The notes: generated by a model from the sequence alone, not told the origin. DNA of 37,562 nucleotides from Bacteroidota bacterium (GCA_003249935.1 QKHT01000208.1:1-37562); one strand, 5' to 3'; positions 1 through 8,127 are shown, counted from the stretch's first letter. Translations and numbers: made by a program.

Positions 1-102
1 GTTTGGCCATGTTTAAAGGGCTGGCAAAAAAATAAAAGCCGCATAATTTTGGTTGAACCATCTGCGAAGTTCGAATGGTTTTGCTATTGTATGATTGAAG
101 TT

Positions 103-430
103 GATGATTATACGATTGATTTGTTGTATTATCTGATGAGTAATATCATTTTACAGATTAGTCAGTCGTTTTCCCCGATGAGTAATGTCGTTTTACAGAT
201 TAGTCAGTCGTTTTCCCCGATGAGTAATGTCGTTTTACAGATTAGTACGTCGTTTCCCCCGATGAGTAATGTCGTTTTACAGATTAGTACGTCGTTTTCC
301 CCGATGAGTAATGTCATTTTACAGATTAGTACGTCGTTTCCCCCGATGAGTAATGTCGTTTTGCAGATTAGACAGTCGTTTCCCCCGATGAGTAATGTCG
401 TTTTGCAGATTTGTTGTATTGCCCCGAATG
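103..430. repeat. 42-bp tandem repeat (minisatellite) made of two 21-bp halves
   Basis: Units start with GATGAGTAAT at 135, 177, 219, 261, 303, 345 and 387, giving an exact 42-bp period. The copy at 387 is diverged and about 39 bp long, and a degenerate copy appears to precede 135 (about 103-134). Within each unit the two 21-bp halves resemble each other: both begin GAT(G/T)AGT and both carry GTCGTTT. The array can therefore be read as about 14 diverged 21-bp elements. Variant halves (AGTCAGTCG and AGTACGTCG) are mixed among units. If translated, the plus strand reads a 14-residue repeat starting MSNVVLQIS. Coding is possible but not supported by any flanking domain. Confidence 0.95.
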
Positions 431-561
431 TAGCACAACAGGCATCCATGGTTCAGCCCGGGTATTGATTAAAAATAGTCGCATTGTTATTTTTCAAATA
501 GCTGGTTATGTACCGTTTTTAATTATTTTTGTATTGAACCGCATAATGCAAGTGGTGGTTA

Positions 562-599
562 AATGGTTCGGATTTCGAGTTCATTTTAAATGAACCATT
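562..599. promoter_or_regulatory. Nested palindromes upstream of the XRE-type gene
   Basis: GTTCATTT (579-586) and AAATGAAC (588-595) form a perfect inverted repeat around a single T. An outer pair, AATGGTTC (562-569) and GAACCATT (592-599), is also perfectly inverted. The site lies about 45 bp before the ATG at 644, so it could be an operator for that regulator. This is inference from position only. Confidence 0.4.
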
Positions 600-643
600 G
601 ACAGGCATGAATACAGTTCGGATTATTTTAAAAGTTAAACGTT

Positions 644-994
644 ATGTTGCAATTTAATGTTGGTCGGGTATTAAAAGCTAAAGGTATCGAAAAGCCTGCA
701 TCGTATTTAAAAAGTCAGGGGTTTTCATCGGCCACTACCACCCGTATTCTTCACGAAAGTTCGGTCGGTTTTTCGCTTCAGATGGTTGAACGCATTTGTC
801 TTGTACTCAATTGTACGCCCAATGATCTACTGGAATGGGTTCCGTCGAAAAATACGACCAATCCGGCTTCGCATGCCCTAATGGAATTAAAGCGTGCCGA
901 TGCGTTGGGTAGTGTTAGCCAATTACTGAATAATGCCTCCATAAGCCAACTCGAAAAAATGGAAGCAATAATTAAAAAGGAGCTTGGTTTGTAG
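644..994 (+). CDS. XRE-family (Cro/C1-type) HTH regulator
   Basis: This is a small DNA-binding protein of 116 residues. Residues about 5-65 fit a Cro/C1 helix-turn-helix: helices around VGRVLKAKGIEKPASYLKSQG, then SSATTTRILHESS as the recognition region, then LQMVERICLVLNCTPNDLLEW, the typical end of this fold. The C-terminal 45 residues are helical and charged and may mediate dimer formation. The target is unknown. The palindrome at 579-595 and the tandem array further upstream are candidate binding sites. No toxin gene accompanies it, so an antitoxin role has no support. Start is the ATG at 644. Confidence 0.8.
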   Translation: MLQFNVGRVLKAKGIEKPASYLKSQGFSSATTTRILHESSVGFSLQMVERICLVLNCTPNDLLEWVPSKNTTNPASHALMELKRADALGSVSQLLNNASISQLEKMEAIIKKELGL

Positions 995-1091
995 ATTTTT
1001 GCCATGTTTTTACAAAAACGGATTGCTTTTAAGGCTGAACCGGATAAAATGCGTCGGTTCTTGCATTGATAGTGCTAAAAAGATGGACAAT

Positions 1092-1139
1092 ATTGCATGA
1101 GCAATCGGATGATAAGTACTTATTTTACTAAAAAAGTAC
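1092..1139. promoter_or_regulatory. Inverted repeats upstream of the GH27 gene
   Basis: ATTGC-ATGA-GCAAT (1092-1105) is a perfect short inverted repeat. GTACTT (1116-1121) and AAGTAC (1134-1139) form a second one that ends just before the ATG at 1143. Either could be an operator or affect translation. No regulator can be assigned. Confidence 0.25.
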
Positions 1140-1142
1140 AAT

Positions 1143-2600
1143 ATGAAAAATCTCATTTATTCGCTTGCACTGTGTGGTACGTTATTTTCGGCATGCCATG
1201 AGCCAAAGCAAGCGGTTACAGTGCAACTGCACAACAATGCCGACTGGCGTTCGGTGGCTTCAAAACCACCCATGGGCTGGAATAGTTACGATGCTTACCA
1301 TGGTGCCATTACCGAGAAACAATTTCTGAGCGTGGTTGATGTGTTGGCCGATAAAATGCTGCCTTTTGGTTATGAATATGCTGTGGTCGATTTTTGCTGG
1401 TATCAACCGGGGCCCGAAGGCTGGAATCCCGACAAATGGGAATCGTTTGAAGTAATGTTACCCAGAGATAAAAATTACAAGGCGATTTCTAACCTCAAAA
1501 TGGACGGCAATGGCCGGCTTATTCCCGATGTAGTCCGGTTTCCGAGTGCCGCCGATGGCAACGGGTTCAAAACAATATCCGATTATGTGCACAAAAAGGG
1601 GATGAAATTCGGTATTCATATCATGCGCGGTATTCCCCGCGAAGCGGTGGAGCAAAAAATGCCGATACTTGGCACTAACTATACCGCTGCCGATGTGGCC
1701 GAACCATTGGACACTTGTCGTTGGCTAAACCATATGTTTGGCGTAGATGCCTCGAAACCCGGGGCGCAGGAATACTACAATTCGCTGTTTAATATGTATG
1801 CTGCCTGGGGCGTTGATTTTATTAAAGCCGACGATATGATGGTGCCACCTTACCACAAAGGTGAAATTGAAATGATGCACAAAGCCATTGCGCAGTGCGG
1901 GCGACCAATGGTGTTGAGCCTTTCGTGCGGCGAAGCACCGTTGGGAATGGCCATCCATTTGGATAGCCTTGCAAATATGTACCGTATTTCGGGCGATTTT
2001 TGGGATAGATGGGACGATGTGGCACATATGTTCGATTTGCTTAACTGGTGGTCGCCGTTTATTGGCAATGGTTCGTGGCCCGATGCCGATATGCTGCCTT
2101 TGGGCAATTTGTGCCTCACCGGTTACCCCGGTGCAAAAAACAATCCGAAGTCGGGACATCGCGAACATGCCTGTTTTCTTACGCCCGATGAACAACAAAC
2201 ACTCATGACTTTGTGGTGCATGGCGCGTAGTCCGCTAATGTGGGGTGGCGATCCGCTTACCTCTGATGCTGCAACCTACCGGCTGATTACCAATAAAGAA
2301 GTGCTTGATGTAAATCAGAATAGCAGTAATAACCATCAGGCTTACAATAGCTTTTACGGCCGGTCGGATGTGCGGATTTGGATAGCCGATGGTTCGGACC
2401 GGAATACAAAGTATATTTCGTTCTCTAATATAACGGATAAACCCGCAAATGGTGCACTTACACTCGAAGTGGAAGATATACGAGGCATCTGGATGTTACG
2501 CGATTTGTGGCAGCATGCCGATTTGGGTTCAGCCGAAAAAGAGATTAAGGTGACATTAAAACCACATGCCTCGGTAATGTATAAACTTACTAAGTTGTAG
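1143..2600 (+). CDS. GH27-family alpha-galactosidase-like lipoprotein
   Basis: This 485-residue glycoside hydrolase probably removes alpha-linked galactose (or a related sugar) from oligosaccharides outside the cytoplasm. A lipoprotein signal ends at FSAC, giving a lipidated Cys18. The family's opening motif KPPMGWNSYD is at residues 41-50. FIKADD places the likely nucleophile at Asp230, and RISGDFWD places the likely acid/base at Asp285, by analogy with the GH27 motifs around the two catalytic aspartates of human alpha-galactosidase A. A beta-sandwich-like tail follows from about 400. There is no SusC/SusD pair or other glycan gene beside it, so the substrate stays open. Other GH27 activities (alpha-N-acetylgalactosaminidase, isomaltodextranase) are not excluded. 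Confidence 0.88.
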   Translation: MKNLIYSLALCGTLFSACHEPKQAVTVQLHNNADWRSVASKPPMGWNSYDAYHGAITEKQFLSVVDVLADKMLPFGYEYAVVDFCWYQPGPEGWNPDKWESFEVMLPRDKNYKAISNLKMDGNGRLIPDVVRFPSAADGNGFKTISDYVHKKGMKFGIHIMRGIPREAVEQKMPILGTNYTAADVAEPLDTCRWLNHMFGVDASKPGAQEYYNSLFNMYAAWGVDFIKADDMMVPPYHKGEIEMMHKAIAQCGRPMVLSLSCGEAPLGMAIHLDSLANMYRISGDFWDRWDDVAHMFDLLNWWSPFIGNGSWPDADMLPLGNLCLTGYPGAKNNPKSGHREHACFLTPDEQQTLMTLWCMARSPLMWGGDPLTSDAATYRLITNKEVLDVNQNSSNNHQAYNSFYGRSDVRIWIADGSDRNTKYISFSNITDKPANGALTLEVEDIRGIWMLRDLWQHADLGSAEKEIKVTLKPHASVMYKLTKL

Positions 2601-2621
2601 TTTGTGGTTCAAACAAAATAA

Positions 2622-2656
2622 AAAAGGCCGTTTTGCAATTTGCAGAACGGCCTTTT
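2622..2656. terminator. Bidirectional terminator between GH27 gene and ahcY
   Basis: AAAAGGCCGTT (2622-2632) pairs with AACGGCCTTTT (2646-2656), and the stem is extended by TGCA/TGCA around a small loop. The A-run on one side and T-run on the other let it work for both converging genes. Confidence 0.88.
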
Positions 2657-2674
2657 GTTATGGTTGTGAAATAA

Positions 2675-4069
2675 TTAGTAACGGTAGTGCTCCGGTTTAA
2701 ACGGGCCATCGCTATGCACGCCAAGATAAGCAGCCTGTTCGGGCGTTAGTTTGGTGAGTTTAACACCAATTTGTTCTAAATGCAGACGTGCTACTTCCTC
2801 ATCGAGTTTTTTCGACAATCGGTAAACGTCCACTTTGTAATCGTTTTTCCAGAGGTCGATTTGGGCCAGCGTTTGGTTAGTAAATGAGTTACTCATTACA
2901 AACGATGGGTGACCGGTAGCGCAACCAAGGTTTACCAAACGACCTTCGGCTAAGAGATAAATGGCGTGACCTTCGGGGAAAATGTATTTATCGACCTGTG
3001 GTTTGATATTTATTTTCTGAATACCGGCGTAGGTATTGAGTTTGTCCACCTGAATTTCGTTATCGAAGTGCCCAATGTTACACACAATGGCCTGATCTTT
3101 CATGGCAGCCATGTGTTCGATGGTTATTACATCGAGGTTGCCGGTGGTGGTTACATAAATGTTGCCTTCGTGGAGTACTTCCTCAATCGGTTTTACCTCA
3201 AAGCCTTCCATTGCCGCTTGCAGCGCGCAAATCGGGTCAATTTCGGTTACGATTACACGGGCACCATAACCACGCATTGAACGGGCACAACCTTTTCCTA
3301 CATCGCCGTAACCGCAAACGATAACTACTTTACCGGCAATCATTACGTCGGTGGCGCGTTTAATTCCATCGGCCAACGACTCGCGGCAGCCATAAAGGTT
3401 ATCGAATTTCGATTTGGTTACCGAGTCGTTTACATTAATCGCAGGAATAAGCAGTTCGCCTTTTTCCATCATTTGGTATAAGCGGTGAACGCCGGTAGTG
3501 GTTTCTTCCGATACCCCTTTGAGTTCGGCCACGGTACGATGCCAGCGTTGGTTGTCTTCGGCCAGTATCCGCTTAATGGTTTCGAGAATTACACCCTCTT
3601 CGGTAGTCGAAGCCTTACGGTCGATGCTGGTGGCATCGTTTTCGGCTTTGTAACCCCAATGAATGAGTAATGTCGCATCGCCACCATCATCAACAATAAG
3701 GTTCGGGCCTTTACCTTCCGGGAACCGGAGAGCCATATCGGTACACCACCAGTATTCGTCGAGGGTTTCGCCTTTCCATGCAAATACAGGCACACCTGCT
3801 GCGGCAATGGCTGCCGCCGCATGATCCTGAGTAGAAAATATATTACAGCTTGCCCAGCGTACATCGGCACCGAGTTCAACTAACGTTTCGATTAATACAG
3901 CTGTTTGTATGGTCATGTGTAAGGAGCCGGTAATTCTGGCACCTTTTAAAGGTTTTTCTTCACCATATTTCGCACGCAATGCCATTAAACCCGGCATCTC
4001 TTTTTCTGCAATTTCAATCTCTTTCCGGCCATATTCGGCCAAATTGATGTCTGCTACTTTGTAATTCAT
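2675..4069 (-). CDS. ahcY: Adenosylhomocysteinase (SAH hydrolase)
   Basis: This cytosolic NAD-dependent enzyme splits S-adenosyl-homocysteine into adenosine and homocysteine, clearing the product of methyltransferases. The 464 residues are full length. Catalytic-site signatures are visible: [13 protein letters not shown] near the N-terminus, [11 protein letters not shown] (214-224), the dinucleotide-binding GYGDVGKG (253-260) and the conserved C-terminal PFKPEHYRY that reaches the NAD site of the neighbouring subunit. The leader has its own -7 box (TATATTTG), so it need not depend on ribF transcription. I saw no SAH riboswitch in the short leader. Confidence 0.98.
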   Translation of the reverse strand: MNYKVADINLAEYGRKEIEIAEKEMPGLMALRAKYGEEKPLKGARITGSLHMTIQTAVLIETLVELGADVRWASCNIFSTQDHAAAAIAAAGVPVFAWKGETLDEYWWCTDMALRFPEGKGPNLIVDDGGDATLLIHWGYKAENDATSIDRKASTTEEGVILETIKRILAEDNQRWHRTVAELKGVSEETTTGVHRLYQMMEKGELLIPAINVNDSVTKSKFDNLYGCRESLADGIKRATDVMIAGKVVIVCGYGDVGKGCARSMRGYGARVIVTEIDPICALQAAMEGFEVKPIEEVLHEGNIYVTTTGNLDVITIEHMAAMKDQAIVCNIGHFDNEIQVDKLNTYAGIQKINIKPQVDKYIFPEGHAIYLLAEGRLVNLGCATGHPSFVMSNSFTNQTLAQIDLWKNDYKVDVYRLSKKLDEEVARLHLEQIGVKLTKLTPEQAAYLGVHSDGPFKPEHYRY

Positions 4070-4123
4070 CTATTTTATTTGTTTTTATTGTTATTTTTAG
4101 TCACATTATCAGACAAAACGGTG

Positions 4124-4131
4124 CAAATATA
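4124..4131 (-). promoter_or_regulatory. Putative -7 box of ahcY promoter (TATATTTG)
   Basis: On the minus strand this matches the Bacteroidota -7 consensus TAnnTTTG exactly, about 55 bp before the ahcY ATG. No clear TTG sits at the -33 distance. Confidence 0.55.
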
Positions 4132-4142
4132 CGAATTGTAAT

Positions 4143-5072
4143 TTAAACCATCAGAATTTTAGTCACCGCTTCTTTGTCCTTTAAAAGTTGAACCGTAAGT
4201 GCTTCCAGATTTTCGAACCGTTGTTCGTTTCGAACAAAGGCTACAAAATTAAGTTCAATCGAACGGTCGTACAATACACCATCATAGCCAATAATGTGCA
4301 CTTCGGTCACAAGATGTGGGGTCGCTATTTCTAATGTTGGCCTGAACCCGATATTGAGCATTCCGGGCCAAATCTTGTCGTCGAGGTTCACCCAAACGGC
4401 ATAAACGCCCTGTGCCGGTATTATTTTTTGCGGATGCAACGGTTCGATGTTGGCCGTAGGAAATCCAATGCTGCGGCCAATTCGGTTGCCGCCTACCACG
4501 GTTCCCTTAAAAATATATGAATAGCCCAGCAGGTTATTGGCCTGTTCTATTTTTCCTGTTTTTATAAACTCACGAATAAGCGACGAACTGATGGTTGTTT
4601 CGGCCTCCATAAAAATTTCTTCCTGAAAAAGTTCGATGCCAATTTGTGCGGCATAGGTCTGGTAGTGTTCGTAGCTTTCGCTGCGTTTATGGCCGAACCG
4701 GTGGTCGTACCCAATGAGGTATTTGGTACAGTTCAGCTTTTCCTTGATGATATTATGGAGAAATTCGTTGGCCGAAAGTTGTGAAAATGCAATGTCGAAA
4801 TCGATCACAAGTACGTTTTGAATGCCGGTTTGTTCAAGAACCGATAGCTTCTCTTCGAGGGTTGTTAATATCCCGAATGTTTTTTCGGGATGAAGGACCA
4901 TTCGCGGATGAGGATCGAATGTAACGACGATGGCCTCCTGATTGCATTCACCGGCTTTTTTGAGTAGATTTTGGAGCAACCACCGATGTCCGAGATGTAC
5001 ACCGTCGAAAGTACCGGAAGTAGCCACACTGTTTTTTAATGGAATATAATCGTTGATTTTGTAAACCTTCAC
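4143..5072 (-). CDS. ribF: Bifunctional riboflavin kinase / FAD synthetase
   Basis: It phosphorylates riboflavin to FMN and adenylates FMN to FAD. The N-terminal nucleotidyltransferase domain shows GTFDGVHLGHR (20-30) and the later SSSLIREFI (162-170). The C-terminal flavokinase domain begins around 185 and has GRSIGFPTAN (199-208). Length (309) is normal for the family. The start is a GTG at 5072, because no ATG lies before the nucleotide-binding motif, and a -7 box lies a short distance upstream. The gap to ahcY is 73 bp. Confidence 0.96.
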   Translation of the reverse strand: MKVYKINDYIPLKNSVATSGTFDGVHLGHRWLLQNLLKKAGECNQEAIVVTFDPHPRMVLHPEKTFGILTTLEEKLSVLEQTGIQNVLVIDFDIAFSQLSANEFLHNIIKEKLNCTKYLIGYDHRFGHKRSESYEHYQTYAAQIGIELFQEEIFMEAETTISSSLIREFIKTGKIEQANNLLGYSYIFKGTVVGGNRIGRSIGFPTANIEPLHPQKIIPAQGVYAVWVNLDDKIWPGMLNIGFRPTLEIATPHLVTEVHIIGYDGVLYDRSIELNFVAFVRNEQRFENLEALTVQLLKDKEAVTKILMV

Positions 5073-5089
5073 GTGAAATTTATTTTGGA

Positions 5090-5097
5090 CAAAAGTA
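5090..5097 (-). promoter_or_regulatory. Putative -7 box of ribF promoter (TACTTTTG)
   Basis: Exact TAnnTTTG match on the minus strand, 17 bp before the GTG start of ribF. It supports the GTG start by leaving a short leader. Confidence 0.5.
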
Positions 5098-5140
5098 TAA
5101 AAAACAGTTTTAAATAACCGACTAATTGTGATTACAATGA

Positions 5141-5533
5141 TTATTCGGCATGACGTACTCTGAATGTTTTACGTGCAACTTCCACATCATTAATCCATGT
5201 TGTAAGTGTCCAGTTTCCCGTTTTATCATTCAATGGCAACCAAATTGAATCGCCAAGAAAAAACTGCCAGTCGTTGGAGTTTATGTGCTGAACCCCGTCG
5301 AAGGGGAGTAGTATTTTTCCATTTTCGTCGCGAATGCCCGGGTGGGCTATTCTGTATCGTAAAAGTGCACCTTTTGCCCCTTTTATTTTGAGTACGTAGC
5401 CAAATTCGATGCCTTCGATGGCCGGAATCTGGTCGGTTATTTTCAATAGTTTGGGTATTGCCTTGCTTTTGCTGTCCCAACCATCGAATATACCGTAGCT
5501 GTAAAGTTCTGCTTCCGTTTTTCTTTTTGCCAT
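5141..5533 (-). CDS. Small conserved protein, DUF3859-like
   Basis: This is a predicted cytosolic protein of 130 residues with no signal peptide or membrane segment. The central part (FGYVLKIKGAKGALLRYRIAHPG, then a short DENGK turn) looks like the beta-rich DUF3859 family, whose function is not known. I recognise this only by pattern, so the assignment is tentative. The ATG at 5533 (MAKRKTEAE) is chosen over an upstream TTG because a -7 box lies between the two. It is divergent from the carbamate kinase gene, with 78 bp between them. Confidence 0.7.
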   Translation of the reverse strand: MAKRKTEAELYSYGIFDGWDSKSKAIPKLLKITDQIPAIEGIEFGYVLKIKGAKGALLRYRIAHPGIRDENGKILLPFDGVQHINSNDWQFFLGDSIWLPLNDKTGNWTLTTWINDVEVARKTFRVRHAE

Positions 5534-5537
5534 AACG

Positions 5538-5545
5538 CAAAGATA
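5538..5545 (-). promoter_or_regulatory. Putative -7 box only 4 bp before an ATG (TATCTTTG)
   Basis: Exact TAnnTTTG on the minus strand ending four bases before the ATG at 5533. Transcription would begin at or next to the start codon, predicting a leaderless mRNA for the DUF3859-like gene. Confidence 0.5.
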
Positions 5546-5564
5546 TAAAATCTGATTTGTATCA

Positions 5565-5579
5565 TTTGGTTCAACCAAA
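5565..5579. promoter_or_regulatory. 15-bp palindrome in the divergent intergenic region
   Basis: TTTGGTT-C-AACCAAA is a perfect inverted repeat around one base, placed between the divergent DUF3859-like and carbamate kinase genes. It could be an operator. Related GGTTGAACC words also occur inside coding sequence, so chance is a real alternative. Confidence 0.25.
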
Positions 5580-5611
5580 AAATAGCAGAAATTGGCTCAA
5601 AATATATCAAA

Positions 5612-6592
5612 ATGCTGGCTTTAGTTGCTTTAGGAGGTAATGCTTTGTTGCGCGATGGGCAACAGGGTACCATCAATGAACAAAACGAAAATACAGTACG
5701 TACGCTCGAAAGTTTGATGTTTCTTGTTGAACAAGGTTACAATTTGGTAATTACACACGGTAACGGACCGCAGGTGGGCAATATAATGCTGCGTAACGAT
5801 GCCGGCGAAATGCAATACGGCATTGCCCAAATGCCGCTCGATATCTGCGTGGCCGATTCGCAAGGTGGCATTGGGTACATGATTGAACGCAATTTGCATA
5901 ATGTATTGAACCGCCATGGTTTGGTTCGGAACGTCATTACTTTGGTTACACAGGTTTTGGTTGAACCCGATGATGAAGCATTCCGAAATCCGGCTAAGCG
6001 TATCGGCCGAAAATTTACGAAGGATGAATCCGAAGAACTTTCCCGTATAAAGGGTTGGCGGTTCAAGCCGGATAAAAACGAGGCCGAAAAATTTCGTCGG
6101 GTGGTGCCATCGCCCGAGCCGGTTGGCATTATGAACGAATTTGTGGTGAAACAAAATGCGCTTGAAGGAACCATTGTTATTGCGGCCGGCGGTGGCGGTG
6201 TGCCGGTATTTCTCGATGCAAATAATGAACTTCAACCCGTTGAAGCGGTGGTTGATAAAGATTTGGCCTCGGCCATGCTGGCGGCACATATCGGAGCCGA
6301 TGAGTTTTATATTCTTACCGATGTGCCTTTTGTATATGCCAATTACAATACACCACAACAAAAAGTATTAGAGTTTTTGGATTATCACGATACTATAAAA
6401 TACCGTAATTCCGGTACTTTTGCCGAAGGTTCCATGGCTCCAAAAATTAACGCAGCACTACGGTTTCTCGAAAAAGGCGGAAAGAAAAGCATTATTACCG
6501 AAGCAAATTATTTGTGTGATAAAGCATACGGAACCAAAATTACTATGCAATACGATGAGGATGATAATGAAAAAAGAATGGACCGATTGTGA
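5612..6592 (+). CDS. arcC: Carbamate kinase
   Basis: It catalyses reversible phosphate transfer between carbamoyl phosphate and ADP, giving ATP, carbamate and then CO2 and ammonia. It belongs to the amino acid kinase fold: ALGGNALL at residues 6-13, THGNGPQVG at 48-56, then AAGGGGVPV and DKDLASAMLA in the second half. Its 326 residues match the family. The usual arginine deiminase partners arcA, arcB and arcD are not adjacent. It sits between the DUF3859-like gene and rpsO, so the pathway it serves cannot be read from context. Start is the ATG at 5612, directly before the first motif. Confidence 0.93.
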   Translation: MLALVALGGNALLRDGQQGTINEQNENTVRTLESLMFLVEQGYNLVITHGNGPQVGNIMLRNDAGEMQYGIAQMPLDICVADSQGGIGYMIERNLHNVLNRHGLVRNVITLVTQVLVEPDDEAFRNPAKRIGRKFTKDESEELSRIKGWRFKPDKNEAEKFRRVVPSPEPVGIMNEFVVKQNALEGTIVIAAGGGGVPVFLDANNELQPVEAVVDKDLASAMLAAHIGADEFYILTDVPFVYANYNTPQQKVLEFLDYHDTIKYRNSGTFAEGSMAPKINAALRFLEKGGKKSIITEANYLCDKAYGTKITMQYDEDDNEKRMDRL

Positions 6593-6606
6593 TTTTAGTC
6601 GTTAAA

Positions 6607-6640
6607 TTGTTGTGTAACTCAAATAATTATCGTTATTTTG
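6607..6640 (+). promoter_or_regulatory. Putative rpsO promoter
   Basis: TTG (6610-6612), a 20-bp spacer, then TTATTTTG (6633-6640), one mismatch from TAnnTTTG. It precedes the rpsO ATG by 25 bp. Confidence 0.5.
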
Positions 6641-6665
6641 CCCCCGATTTTATAATAATTATATT

Positions 6666-6935
6666 ATGTATTTAACAACTGACAAAAAACAGGAACTTTT
6701 CGGTCAGTACGGAACGTCTAACACTGATACTGGTTCTCCGGAGAGCCAGATTGCATTGTTTTCATACCGTATTAGCCATCTTACAGGTCACCTCAAAGAG
6801 CACAAACACGATTTTGCTACTGAGCGTGCCCTTAAGAAATTGGTAGGCAAACGCCGTCGTTTACTCGATTATCTGAAGGCTAAGGATATTAGCCGTTATC
6901 GCGCGATAATTGAGCAACTCGGTATTCGTCGTTAA
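6666..6935 (+). CDS. rpsO: 30S ribosomal protein S15
   Basis: This primary-binding protein of the small subunit contacts 16S rRNA and helps bridge to the 50S subunit. Its 89 residues are full length. Conserved stretches are visible: DTGSPESQIALFSYRI, LTGHLKEHKHD and LVGKRRRLLDYLK. It is monocistronic here, with its own promoter-like sequence and a strong terminator directly downstream. pnp, often its neighbour in other bacteria, is absent. Confidence 0.99.
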   Translation: MYLTTDKKQELFGQYGTSNTDTGSPESQIALFSYRISHLTGHLKEHKHDFATERALKKLVGKRRRLLDYLKAKDISRYRAIIEQLGIRR

Positions 6936-6957
6936 TACCCCTGTAGAGAATACTCAG

Positions 6958-6988
6958 AATCGGCCATCTCATTACGAGATGGCCGATT
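6958..6988 (+). terminator. Rho-independent terminator of rpsO
   Basis: AATCGGCCATCTC (6958-6970) pairs perfectly with GAGATGGCCGATT (6976-6988) around a 5-base loop, followed by a T-run. This is a 13-bp stem. Confidence 0.95.
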
Positions 6989-7021
6989 TTTGTTTATTCG
7001 GGACCGTACCGGTTGTTAATA

Positions 7022-7029
7022 TACTTTTG
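7022..7029 (+). promoter_or_regulatory. Putative -7 box of the porQ-nadE gene run (TACTTTTG)
   Basis: Exact TAnnTTTG about 70 bp before the porQ ATG and after the rpsO terminator. No TTG was found at the expected -33 distance. Confidence 0.45.
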
Positions 7030-7097
7030 CAATTTTTGTTGTGAAATAGAATAATTTTAAGCTACTTTCGTTTTCAAATGGATATTGAAAAGATTTT

Positions 7098-8117
7098 ATG
7101 CGATATATAGGTTTACTTCTTATTGTAATTACTTCATTTACAGCATATAGCCAGAAGGGTGAAAACACTTATGAATTTTTAAATATTCCCACCTCGGCCA
7201 AAGGAGCCGGATTGGGCGGTATTAATGTGTCGTTGAGCGATGCCGATCAGGTGTTGGCGGTTTATAATCCGGCATTGCTGTTGGATTCCATTTCGGAAAG
7301 ATTGTCGGTTAACTATCTGAATTATGTGAGTGATATTAATCTGGGGTATGCGCAGTATGCCCGCAAGTTTAACTGTCCCGGTATTTTTGCGCTTGGTGTG
7401 CAATATATCAATTATGGTAGTTTCGACGAGCGCGATGCTACCGATCTTCATCTTGGTGTGTTTACCGCTCAGGAAACGGCGGTTAGTTTGATGTATGCTT
7501 ACCGGTTTAATCGGTTGTTTACTGTTGGTGCTTCCTTCAAGCAGGTTATGAGCGCAATGGAGAAGTATCAGTCGTACGGCATTTTGTTCGATTTGGGCGT
7601 GAAGTATCAGGCCGTTGACGGGTTGTTTTCGGCCGGACTGGTTGTACGCAATTTTGGAACACAAATTACGACTTATACCGATAACAATTTCGAAAGCATG
7701 CCAACGGATATTGCACTTGGCATTTCACAAAAACTTGCTCATGCACCCTTCAGGTTTTCGTTAACACTAAACAACTTACAACAGCCGGATTTAAGTTACA
7801 AAATGGCCCATACCGGTTCAGACAATAGCCTTGCCGACAAAACTTCTAATCTGTCATTTGGTGAAAAAGCACTTCGCCATGCGGTAATTGGGGTCGAATT
7901 TTTACCATCGAAAAATTTTTTTCTCATGGGTGGATATAATTTTATGCGCCGGGCAGAACTAAAGATCGAAGATTATTCCTCGTGGGTAGGTTTTTCATTT
8001 GGTTTCGGTATTAAAATCGATCGTTTTAACATCGCGTACAGCACCACAAAATACCACTTAGCCGGTATTTCGAACCATATTTCGGTATCGACAAATCTTA
8101 AAAGTTTCGGATTCTAA
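7098..8117 (+). CDS. porQ: Type IX secretion system protein PorQ
   Basis: This is an outer-membrane beta-barrel protein of the PorV/FadL-like superfamily, associated with the type IX secretion system that exports and anchors proteins in Bacteroidota. A signal peptide ends near AYS-Q (about residue 18). The mature start has the characteristic YEFLNIPTSAKGAGLGGINVSL and the NPALL motif of PorQ. The rest alternates short beta strands and ends in an aromatic residue (SFGF), as barrels do. Length (339) fits the family. It leads a same-strand run with a thioredoxin-fold protein and another barrel. The T9SS core genes (porK, L, M, N) are not in the window. Confidence 0.85.
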   Translation: MRYIGLLLIVITSFTAYSQKGENTYEFLNIPTSAKGAGLGGINVSLSDADQVLAVYNPALLLDSISERLSVNYLNYVSDINLGYAQYARKFNCPGIFALGVQYINYGSFDERDATDLHLGVFTAQETAVSLMYAYRFNRLFTVGASFKQVMSAMEKYQSYGILFDLGVKYQAVDGLFSAGLVVRNFGTQITTYTDNNFESMPTDIALGISQKLAHAPFRFSLTLNNLQQPDLSYKMAHTGSDNSLADKTSNLSFGEKALRHAVIGVEFLPSKNFFLMGGYNFMRRAELKIEDYSSWVGFSFGFGIKIDRFNIAYSTTKYHLAGISNHISVSTNLKSFGF

Positions 8118-8127
8118 ATTTCCTGTT

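Larger units (their letters stand above)
1..643. other. Gene-poor region with minisatellite and palindromes
   Basis: I see no convincing gene here. The open frames present are a by-product of a 42-bp repeat whose length is a multiple of three, so both strands stay open. The stretch holds the tandem array (about 103-430), a 9-bp direct repeat CCGCATAAT at 39-47 and 539-547 bracketing it, and nested palindromes at 562-599 just before the XRE-type gene. The direct repeat may be chance. Confidence 0.6.

Noticed and set aside
103-430. CRISPR array
   Set aside because: There are no unique spacers between repeats; the period is filled entirely by repeat sequence and no cas gene is near.
49-468. Open frame encoding a 14-residue repeat protein, and a mirror frame on the other strand
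   Set aside because: Both frames exist because the repeat is 42 bp. There is no signal peptide, domain or promoter, and the unrelated flanks are not conserved-looking. Kept as a DNA repeat.
39-547. 9-bp direct repeats CCGCATAAT as target-site duplication of a mobile element
   Set aside because: The sequence between them has no transposase, integrase or inverted ends, and a 9-bp match over 500 bp may be chance.
411-593. 60-residue frame starting CPEC, at first sight like the zinc-ribbon start of a transposase
   Set aside because: Only one CxxC pair is present, there is no matching second pair or downstream domain, and no inverted terminal repeats of an insertion sequence were seen.
4070-4142. 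Possible SAH-responsive riboswitch upstream of ahcY
   Set aside because: The leader is about 50 bp and AT-rich, with no paired elements of the known riboswitch classes visible.
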